From assembly GCA_937881255.1 (NCBI GenBank), contig CALGFH010000308.1:1-11755 (forward strand): a stretch of DNA of 11,755 bases, written 5' to 3'. Both the position numbers and the translations under genes were made by a program. The notes under the pieces are model-generated. The model was not told the origin of the DNA. It was given only the letters and a program-made list of their open reading frames with translations, and did not search any database. This stretch comes from an uncultured Actinomycetes bacterium (GTDB taxonomy: Bacteria; Actinomycetota; CALGFH01). Below, in pieces: positions 6,818 to 11,755 of the stretch (the first letter of the stretch is position 1; each line of letters starts with the position of its first letter).

Positions 6818-7640
6818 GGGCTCCTCCAGTTCGGGTCGGGACAGCGAGCAGGTCGCGGACGGCGGCCGCCGGGTCGTGGGCGCGGACGAGGGTCTCGCCG
6901 ACCAGGACGGCGTCGGCGCCGGCCCCGGCGGCCGCCTCGACATCGGCCCGGTCGCGGATGCCGCTCTCGGCGACCAGGACCGTGCCGGCGGGCAGGGCCT
7001 GGCGGACCTCGGCGAAGCGGCCCGGGTCGACCTCCAAGGTGGCCAGGTCGCGGGCGTTGACCCCGACCAGGGAGGCGCCGGCGGCGGCCGCCACCTCGGC
7101 CTCGGCCACCGTGTGGACCTCGACCAGCGCGTCCAGGCCGGCACCGGTGGTCTCGTCGAGCAGGTCGCGCAGGGCCGGCTGGCCAGCCCACCCGAGGGCG
7201 GCCACGATCAGCAGGACGGCGTCGGCGCCCCAGGCGCGCGCCTCCCAGACCTGGTAGGGGGTGGTGACGAAGTCCTTGCGGAGCACCGGGAGGTCGACCG
7301 CCGAGCGGACGGCCAGGAGGTCGCCGGGGCTGCCGGCGAAGTGGCGCGGCTCGGTGAGCACGCTGACCGCCGAGGCCCCGCCGGCGGCGTAGGCGGTGGC
7401 CAGGGCGGCCGGGTCGAGGTCGATGCGGATGTCGCCCTTGGACGGCGACCGGCGCTTGACCTCGGCGATCACCCGCGGCCCGTGGGGCCCGCGACGGACC
7501 GCCGCCTCCAGCCCCCTGGCCGCGGGGAGGCCGGCGGCGGCCGTTCTCAGAGCATCAAGGGGCAGCAGTTCGGCCCGGCGCTCGGCGTCCGACCTGGCGT
7601 CGGCCACCGCCCGGGCCAGGAACGAGCCGGTCGAGGTCAC
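6810..7640 (-). CDS. trpC: Indole-3-glycerol phosphate synthase
   Basis: TrpC converts carboxyphenylamino-deoxyribulose phosphate to indole-3-glycerol phosphate, the substrate of TrpA. From the GTG at 7640 the protein has 276 residues, normal for the family. Catalytic residues of the TIM barrel can all be placed: Glu60 and Lys62 in AEVKRRSPSKG, Lys122 in LRKDF, Glu174 in VEVH, Asn195 in GVNARDL, and Glu225-Ser226 in ESGI. The reading frame stays open to 7784, but the added residues are unlike TrpC and would run into the divergent VOC gene. The GTG has no clear Shine-Dalgarno, but TAGAAT ends 9 bp before it, suggesting a leaderless mRNA. It is the first gene of the trpC-trpB2-trpB1-trpA unit. 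No TrpF domain is fused to it, and no trpF is seen nearby. Confidence 0.95.
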   Translation of the reverse strand: MTSTGSFLARAVADARSDAERRAELLPLDALRTAAAGLPAARGLEAAVRRGPHGPRVIAEVKRRSPSKGDIRIDLDPAALATAYAAGGASAVSVLTEPRHFAGSPGDLLAVRSAVDLPVLRKDFVTTPYQVWEARAWGADAVLLIVAALGWAGQPALRDLLDETTGAGLDALVEVHTVAEAEVAAAAGASLVGVNARDLATLEVDPGRFAEVRQALPAGTVLVAESGIRDRADVEAAAGAGADAVLVGETLVRAHDPAAAVRDLLAVPTRTGGAHG

Positions 7641-7648
7641 AGCCGACG

Positions 7649-7654
7649 ATTCTA
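7649..7654 (-). promoter_or_regulatory. Candidate -10 element for the trpC operon (leaderless start)
   Basis: On the minus strand TAGAAT stands 8 bases before the GTG of trpC. A transcript starting the usual 6-8 bases after a -10 would begin at or next to that GTG, which agrees with the lack of a ribosome site. A poor -35 candidate (TTGGCT) lies 15 bp upstream. The 99-bp gap to the VOC gene must hold both divergent promoters. No attenuator-like leader peptide or T-box fits in it. Confidence 0.45.
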
Positions 7655-7739
7655 GCCGGTCCGCCGGCCAGCCAAGCCGGAGACCGCCGGATCGGGCATG
7701 ATCCCGGCCAGGGCAGGCTCGTCTCGACGAAAGGGTCCG

Positions 7740-8165
7740 ATGGCCACTTCCGCGTTCCCGTCCGAGGGCATGGAGCTCACCCACATCCTGGTGGTGGGCG
7801 ACGCCGGGCGGTCAAGGGACTTCTACCGGGACGTGCTCGGGGCCGAGCTGTTCCGCGAGTACGGCGGCACCTCGGTGGTGCTGCGGCTGTTCGGGACCTG
7901 GCTGCTGCTGGTCACCGGTGGCGGCCCCACCCCCGACAAGCCGGAGGTCACCTTCGCGCCGCCGGCCGACCCGGCTGCCGTCAGCCATGCCATGACCATC
8001 CGGGTCCCCGACTGCCGGGCGGCGTACGAGACCCTGCTGGGCCGGGGCGCCGAGTTCCTGACCCCGCCGGTGGACTACGAGTGGGAGGTGCGCTGCTTCT
8101 TCCGCGACCCCGACGGGCACCTCCTGGAGATCAGCGAGTCGAAGGCGCCGGCGAGCGGCTCGTAG
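7740..8165 (+). CDS. VOC superfamily (glyoxalase/bleomycin resistance fold) protein
   Basis: A 141-residue single-domain protein. The ATG at 7740 is preceded by AAAGGG and a 4-base spacer; an earlier in-frame ATG at 7698 lacks a ribosome site. Two beta-alpha-beta-beta-beta modules are visible. The first begins ELTHILVVGDAGRSRDFYRDVLGAE (about 11-35). The second begins near AMTIRVPDCRAAYETLLGRGAEF and ends FFRDPDGHLLEISE. The first-module His in LTHI and the Glu in HLLEISE are the usual outer metal ligands; the two middle ligands are not obvious, so metal binding is uncertain. The superfamily ranges from glyoxalases and dioxygenases to antibiotic-binding proteins, and nothing here settles the substrate. 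It is divergent from trpC and convergent with the histidine kinase gene (12 bp apart), a lone plus-strand gene within the trp region. Confidence 0.85.
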   Translation: MATSAFPSEGMELTHILVVGDAGRSRDFYRDVLGAELFREYGGTSVVLRLFGTWLLLVTGGGPTPDKPEVTFAPPADPAAVSHAMTIRVPDCRAAYETLLGRGAEFLTPPVDYEWEVRCFFRDPDGHLLEISESKAPASGS

Positions 8166-8177
8166 CCAGGTGGGGGC

Positions 8178-9650
8178 TCACCGGAGGGGGCGGGTGGGGA
8201 GCTCGCTGGGAGGACCGACCCGGGGGCGGCCGTTCGTCTGGGGGGTGCGGGGCGGGGGGAGGGTGAGGCGGAAGGCGGTGCCGCCGCCGGGGCCGGACTC
8301 GGCCCGGATGACGACGCCCATGGCGTCGCAGAGGGCCTTGACGATGGCCAGGCCGAGGCCCGACCCGACCTCGCGGGTGCCGCGGTAGCGGGACCACAGG
8401 TAGCCGCGGTCGAAGGCGTTGGGGAGGTCGTCGGCGGCGATGCCCGGCCCCTGGTCGACGATGGCCGCCTCGACCCCGCCGTCGTCCAGGGGGCGGGCCG
8501 CGACCAGGACCTGGCGGCCGGTCGGGCTGGAGCGGGCGGCGTTGTCGAGCAGGTTGTCGAGCACCTGGCGGAGCCGGCCCGGGTCGACGTGGGCGTGGAG
8601 GGTGTCGTCGAGGCGGGTGGTGACGGTGACCTGGCGGCGGGCGGCCCGCTCGGCGGCGGCCGCGGCGGCCGCCCGGAGCACGGCCCCGACGTCGGCGTCG
8701 ACGGTGCTGACGGCGAACTGGCCGCGGCCCAGGCGGGCCAGGTCGAGCAGGTCCTGGACCAGGCGGGCCAGCCGGATGGTCTCGGCGTGGACCCGGAGCA
8801 GGGAGCGGCGGTGCTCGGCCGGGTCGTCGACGGTGCCGTCGAGCATCGCCTCGGTGTAGCCCTGGACGGTGGTGAGCGGGGTCTTGAGCTCGTGGCCGAC
8901 GCTGGCCAGGAAGGCCCGCTGCTCGGTCTGGGCCCGTTCCAGGCCGGCGGCCATGTCGTTGAAGGCGGTGGCGACCTCGGCGACCTCGCCGTCGCCGTCG
9001 ACGTGGACCCTTGTCGACAAGTCGCCTTCGCCAACCCGGCGGGCCGCGGTGACCAGCCGGCCCAGGGGGGCGGTGAGCCGGCCGGCCAATAGCCAGGCGG
9101 CCAGGGCGGCCACCGCCACCGCCAGGGCGGTGGCCAGCAGGAGCCGCCAGGCGACCACCGGCAGCAGGCTGAGCCCGAGGCGGCGGACCTCGTGGACGAG
9201 CAGGACGCCGCCGCCGGCGCGGAGGACGGGTCGCTCGGCCGGGACCACGGCCCAGGCCAGCCCGTCGTCGGTGCCGGTGACCACCCGCCCCTGGGCCAGG
9301 GCGGCGGCCAGGTCGGTGTCGGGGGCCGGGGCGATCGGGCCGCGCCGGTTGGGCGCCTGGCAGGGGCCGGCCAGGCGCCGCGGGGTGGCGTCGGCGTCCA
9401 GGAGGTAGACCTCGGTCTCCCCCCGTCGCAGGACGCGGGCCAGGGCGCACAGCTGCCGGCCCGGCCGGGGCCCGACCACGGTGTCGCCGACCGCCTGGGC
9501 CTGGTCGGCCAGCTGCTGCTCGAGGTTGCGCTCGGGCAGCAGCCGGATCAGCGACAGGGTGATGACCCCGATCAGCACCGCCGCCAGCACGGCCACGGCG
9601 ACGAAGGCCAGCACCAGCCGCCCCCGCAACGACCCCCCGGTCCACCCCAT
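8178..9650 (-). CDS. Membrane sensor histidine kinase
   Basis: This 490-residue HisKA-type sensor kinase is the partner of the regulator directly upstream. Order of parts: transmembrane helix 1 (about 11-36), an extracellular sensor of about 125 residues, transmembrane helix 2 (about 163-189), a HAMP linker (about 190-242), an H-box with phospho-accepting His253 in SVGHELKTPL, and an ATPase domain with the N-box (LDNLLDNA, 364-371), G1 (VDQGPGI, 398-404), F-box (NAFDRGY) and G2 (GSGLGLAI, 429-436). All boxes are intact, so it should be active. The sensor domain carries two Cys (68, 97) and no recognised ligand fold, so the signal is unknown. ATG at 9650 directly follows the regulator's TAG with no gap, with GGAGG seven bases upstream. 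It resembles MprB/BaeS-like kinases in layout only. Confidence 0.94.
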   Translation of the reverse strand: MGWTGGSLRGRLVLAFVAVAVLAAVLIGVITLSLIRLLPERNLEQQLADQAQAVGDTVVGPRPGRQLCALARVLRRGETEVYLLDADATPRRLAGPCQAPNRRGPIAPAPDTDLAAALAQGRVVTGTDDGLAWAVVPAERPVLRAGGGVLLVHEVRRLGLSLLPVVAWRLLLATALAVAVAALAAWLLAGRLTAPLGRLVTAARRVGEGDLSTRVHVDGDGEVAEVATAFNDMAAGLERAQTEQRAFLASVGHELKTPLTTVQGYTEAMLDGTVDDPAEHRRSLLRVHAETIRLARLVQDLLDLARLGRGQFAVSTVDADVGAVLRAAAAAAAERAARRQVTVTTRLDDTLHAHVDPGRLRQVLDNLLDNAARSSPTGRQVLVAARPLDDGGVEAAIVDQGPGIAADDLPNAFDRGYLWSRYRGTREVGSGLGLAIVKALCDAMGVVIRAESGPGGGTAFRLTLPPPRTPQTNGRPRVGPPSELPTRPLR

Positions 9651-10376
9651 CTACCCGCCTCCCGACCCGGCCCCAGGGGTCCGGTCGTCGGCTTTGTAGC
9701 CGACGCCGCGGATGGTGAGGATGGGAGCGTGGTCGCCCAGCTTGGAGCGGAGCTGGCGGATGTGGACGTCGACGGTGCGGGTGTCGGCCGGGAACGAGTA
9801 GCCCCAGACCCGCTCCAGGATCTGGTCCCGGGTGAGGACCAGGCCGCGGTTGCGGACCAGGTAGCTGAGGAGCTCGAACTCGCGGGCGGTGAGCTGGACG
9901 GGACGGCCCTCGAACACCACCTCGTGGCGGGCCGGGTCGACGGTGAGGCTGCCCAGGTGCAGGGGGGCCTCGGGGCCGGCCTCGGGCTCGGGCTCGGCGC
10001 GGCGGAGGACGGCCTTGACCCGGGCCACCAGCTCGCGGGGGGAGAACGGCTTGGTCACGTAGTCGTCGGCCCCCAGCTCGAGGCCGAGGACCCGGTCGGC
10101 CTCCTCCTCCCTGGCCGTGACCACGATGATCGGCACCCTGCCGCCCCGCTGGCGCAGCGCCCTGGTCACCTCGAACCCGTCCATGCCGGGCAGCATCAGG
10201 TCGAGCAGGACCAGCCGGGGGCGCTCGGCGTCGACCGCGGCCAGCCCGGAGGGGCCGTCGGTCCGCCACACCACCCGGAAGCCGTCGCGCTCCAGGTACA
10301 GCCGGACCAGGTCGGCGATGGACGCCTCGTCCTCGACCAGCAGCACGGTCCCCTTGGAGGGTTGCTCCGGCGTCAA
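9651..10376 (-). CDS. OmpR/PhoB-family response regulator
   Basis: A 241-residue DNA-binding regulator. The receiver domain (about 9-125) shows the acidic pair Glu15-Asp16, the phosphorylation site Asp59 in LLDLMLPGMDG, Thr87 and Lys109 in KPFSPREL. A Glu/Pro-rich linker leads to a winged-helix domain (about 145-230) with LTAREFELL, the recognition-helix segment TVDVHIRQLRSKLG and the terminal hairpin IRGVGYKA. The TTG at 10376 is chosen because AAAGGGGA lies just upstream and it gives the normal short N-terminus. An in-frame ATG at 10436 would add 20 atypical residues and make the upstream direct repeats coding. It is coupled to the histidine kinase with zero spacing. It is phosphorylated by that kinase by inference; its targets are unknown, but the repeat at 10415-10449 is a candidate self-binding site. 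Confidence 0.92.
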   Translation of the reverse strand: MTPEQPSKGTVLLVEDEASIADLVRLYLERDGFRVVWRTDGPSGLAAVDAERPRLVLLDLMLPGMDGFEVTRALRQRGGRVPIIVVTAREEEADRVLGLELGADDYVTKPFSPRELVARVKAVLRRAEPEPEAGPEAPLHLGSLTVDPARHEVVFEGRPVQLTAREFELLSYLVRNRGLVLTRDQILERVWGYSFPADTRTVDVHIRQLRSKLGDHAPILTIRGVGYKADDRTPGAGSGGG

Positions 10377-10391
10377 CCAGTCCCCTTTCGC

Positions 10392-10404
10392 CGTCGGGCC
10401 GACG
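10392..10404. repeat. 13-bp perfect palindrome upstream of the response regulator gene
   Basis: CGTCGG-G-CCGACG reads the same on both strands around G10398. It lies 16 bp upstream of the regulator's TTG and touches a weak -10-like TAGCGT (10402-10407, minus). It could be an operator or a hairpin in the 5' leader. In so GC-rich a sequence a palindrome of this size can also arise by chance. Confidence 0.35.
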
Positions 10405-10414
10405 CTAGCATCGC

Positions 10415-10449
10415 CGCGGCAGGTTCGGGAGCGCATCGCGGCAGGTTCG
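10415..10449. promoter_or_regulatory. 13-bp direct repeat with 22-bp period, candidate response-regulator binding site
   Basis: CGCGGCAGGTTCG occurs at 10415-10427 and again, identically, at 10437-10449. The 22-bp period is two helical turns, as in tandem sites bound by PhoB/OmpR-type dimers. It stands 39-73 bp upstream of the regulator's start codon, where the -35 region would be relative to a weak -10 at 10402-10407 on the minus strand. Autoregulation is an inference. The 92-bp gap between the trp membrane protein and the regulator holds only this repeat, the palindrome and the ribosome site. Confidence 0.45.
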
Positions 10450-10468
10450 AGCGAGGTGAAGATCCTGG

Positions 10469-11230
10469 TCAGTCGCCCTCCCAGGGCGGCTCGTCCTGGC
10501 CGGCGAGGGGCTGGGCGCGGTCGGGCGGGGCCCGGAAGGCGTCGCCGAGAGCCGGCCAGCCGGCCCCCCGGCGGAGCGCCTCGGCCCCGGCCAGGGCCAG
10601 CAGCAGCCCGCCGGCCACGACCATGACCGGGCCGCCGGGCGGGGTGGCCACCCGGAGGCCGGTGCCGCCCGGGACGCCCTCCAGCAGCCCCTGCTCGGCC
10701 CGCTCGACCGCCTCCTCCGAGACCCGGGCGCCGCCGAGCGCGCCGCCCAGGACGAGGGCGCCGCCGAGGGCCAGCAGGGCCAGCCCGACCACCCAGCGGC
10801 CCCGGCCCCGGGTCGCGGCCACCGCGACCAGCAGCACCAGCCCGAGCAGGGCGAGCGCCCCCAGGGGGGCGAGGTCGTTGCCGGTCACCTCGGCCCCGCC
10901 GAGCCGGGCCGAGCCGATCCCGGGCAGCTCGACCGCCGCGCTCACCCTCGCCCAGGCCTGCCCGGCCCCGGTCACCGCCAGCATCACCCCGGCCAGCACC
11001 GCCACCATCGCCAGCTGCATGGACCGCCGGTCGGAGGGTCCGGGGGCGGACGGGGCGGGGGTGTGGACAACCGGCGTCGCCCCCTCCGGCGTCGGGCTAC
11101 CCTCCCGATTCGGGGGCCCACCGACCAGGGGGCGGGGTTCCGGCGTGCCCGGGATCGGGTGGTCGGCCGCCTCCGGCCCTGGGCCCACCTCCGGACCCGG
11201 GCGGGCCGCGCCCGGGCCGGTGTCAGCCAC
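10469..11230 (-). CDS. Trp-locus conserved membrane protein (Trp_oprn_chp/TIGR02234-like)
   Basis: A 253-residue protein with four predicted membrane helices (about 72-90, 121-139, 146-166, 200-217) after a 68-residue Pro/Gly-rich, likely cytoplasmic, N-terminus. AEVTGNDLAPLGALALLGL then RGRGRWVVGL resembles the conserved core of the actinobacterial family encoded between trpE and trpC. Its function is not established; the constant link to trp genes suggests a role in tryptophan or indole handling. The GTG at 11230 overlaps the trpE stop by 8 nt (GTGGCTGA) and has no ribosome site of its own, so translation is probably coupled to trpE. The longer open frame upstream is a shadow of trpE. In the usual actinobacterial order trpC would follow directly; here a two-component system comes next. 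The C-terminus is a short acidic tail. Confidence 0.8.
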   Translation of the reverse strand: MADTGPGAARPGPEVGPGPEAADHPIPGTPEPRPLVGGPPNREGSPTPEGATPVVHTPAPSAPGPSDRRSMQLAMVAVLAGVMLAVTGAGQAWARVSAAVELPGIGSARLGGAEVTGNDLAPLGALALLGLVLLVAVAATRGRGRWVVGLALLALGGALVLGGALGGARVSEEAVERAEQGLLEGVPGGTGLRVATPPGGPVMVVAGGLLLALAGAEALRRGAGWPALGDAFRAPPDRAQPLAGQDEPPWEGD

Positions 11231-11755
11231 CGGTGCGGGCGGGAACCGGGCGGTGGCCGTCGGGCGACCCGGTCCCCGACAGGGCCTCGGCGGCGGCGAC
11301 GGCGGTGAGGAGGACCCGGGCCTTGGCTTCGGTCTCGCGCTCCTCGAGCTCGGGGACCGAGTCGGCGACCACGCCGGCGCCGGCCTGGCAGTAGGCCACG
11401 CCGTCCACGAACACGCAGGTGCGGATGGTGATGCAGGTGTCGAGGTTGCCGGAGAAGTCGAAGTAGCCGACGCAGCCGGCATAGGGGCCGCGGCGGTGGC
11501 GCTCCAGGTCGTCGATGATCTCCATGGCCCGGACCTTGGGCGACCCCGACACCGTGCCCGCCGGGAAGCTGGCCGCCAGGACGTCGAAGGCCGCCACCTC
11601 CTCGGACAGCTCGCCGACCACATCCGAGACCAGGTGCATGACGTGGGAGTAGCGCTCGACCCGCATGAACTCGTCGACCCGGACGGTGCCGGGCCGCGAC
11701 ACCCGGCCGAGGTCGTTGCGGGCCAGGTCGACCAGCATCACGTGCTCGGCCCGCT
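11223..11755 (-). CDS. trpE: Anthranilate synthase component I, C-terminal part (5' end outside the window)
   Basis: The last 177 residues of a chorismate-binding enzyme that makes anthranilate from chorismate with ammonia from TrpG. The frame is open to the edge of the window. Signature motifs run in order: AEHVMLVDLARNDLGRV, the VERYSHVMHLVSDV strand, FPAGTVSGSPKVRAMEIID and GYFDFSGNLDTCITIRT followed by QAGAGVVADSVPE. These hold active-site residues of the chorismate and Mg-binding site. Proximity to the trp membrane protein and other trp genes favours TrpE over the related PabB or isochorismate synthases. The feedback-inhibition residues for tryptophan lie in the missing N-terminal half. 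The last 15 or so residues are a variable tail, and the stop overlaps the next gene by 8 nt. Confidence 0.93.
   Translation of the reverse strand, partial: RAEHVMLVDLARNDLGRVSRPGTVRVDEFMRVERYSHVMHLVSDVVGELSEEVAAFDVLAASFPAGTVSGSPKVRAMEIIDDLERHRRGPYAGCVGYFDFSGNLDTCITIRTCVFVDGVAYCQAGAGVVADSVPELEERETEAKARVLLTAVAAAEALSGTGSPDGHRPVPARTGG

Noticed and set aside
5357..7060. Long plus-strand open frame antisense to trpB2 and trpB1
   Set aside because: It is a compositional shadow: a Gly/Val/Arg-rich product with no domain, opposite two well-conserved enzymes.
6818..7144. N-terminal extension of TrpB2 to a 544-residue protein
   Set aside because: The extra part is a shadow of trpC, and an ATG with a good ribosome site exists at 6817.
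7641..7739. trp leader peptide, attenuator or T-box before trpC
   Set aside because: There is no Trp-codon run, no paired terminator/antiterminator stems and no space before the GTG once the -10 is placed.
8131..10269. 712-residue minus-strand frame across the histidine kinase and response regulator
   Set aside because: It is an Arg/Pro/Gly-rich shadow frame; the two real proteins in the other frame carry all family motifs.
1..11755. CRISPR arrays, insertion sequences, integrases or phage genes
   Set aside because: No regularly spaced repeats, transposase or integrase motifs were seen; the only mobile-type gene is the LAGLIDADG protein.

Overview
This is a very GC-rich window with strong G/C preference at third codon positions and frequent GTG/TTG starts. 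Together with an actinobacterial trp locus that includes a Trp_oprn_chp-type membrane protein next to trpE, it points to a member of the Actinomycetota, probably a deep-branching or uncultured one. The exact taxon cannot be read from the window.

Layout, left to right. (1) Positions 1-223/354 hold the C-terminal end of a secreted-type M28 (aminopeptidase S-like) zinc peptidase, followed by a strong hairpin (255-286). (2) Positions 287-1042 (minus) hold a free-standing LAGLIDADG homing-endonuclease-like protein with an N-terminal helix-turn-helix. Its TTG start lies 22 bp from the 5' end of an intact tRNA-Leu(CAA) gene (1065-1151, plus). (3) Positions 1284-3347 (plus) hold a complete cytoplasmic prolyl oligopeptidase (S9A). 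(4) Positions 3381-7640 (minus) hold a compact tryptophan operon read trpC - trpB2 - trpB1 - trpA, in which every junction is an 8-nt overlap. (5) Positions 7740-8165 (plus) hold a small VOC/glyoxalase-fold protein, divergent from trpC. (6) Positions 8178-10376 (minus) hold a two-component system, an OmpR/PhoB-type regulator followed by a membrane histidine kinase. (7) Positions 10469-11755 (minus) hold the trp-locus membrane protein and the 3' end of trpE, which runs off the window.

The minus-strand genes form one tryptophan locus (trpE, membrane protein, trpC, trpB2, trpB1, trpA) that has been split by the two-component system and the VOC gene. TrpE acts at the start of the pathway (chorismate to anthranilate), TrpC makes indole-3-glycerol phosphate, and TrpA/TrpB1 form the classical tryptophan synthase. 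TrpB2 is a second beta subunit that could use free indole. trpD, trpG and trpF are not in this window.

The most notable points are the tandem trpB2-trpB1 pair inside the operon, the same 8-nt NTGNCTGA stop/start overlap at four trp junctions, the homing-endonuclease gene pressed against tRNA-Leu, and a 13-bp direct repeat with a 22-bp period just upstream of the response regulator. I did not find a clearly new multi-gene system, CRISPR array, insertion sequence or phage gene.
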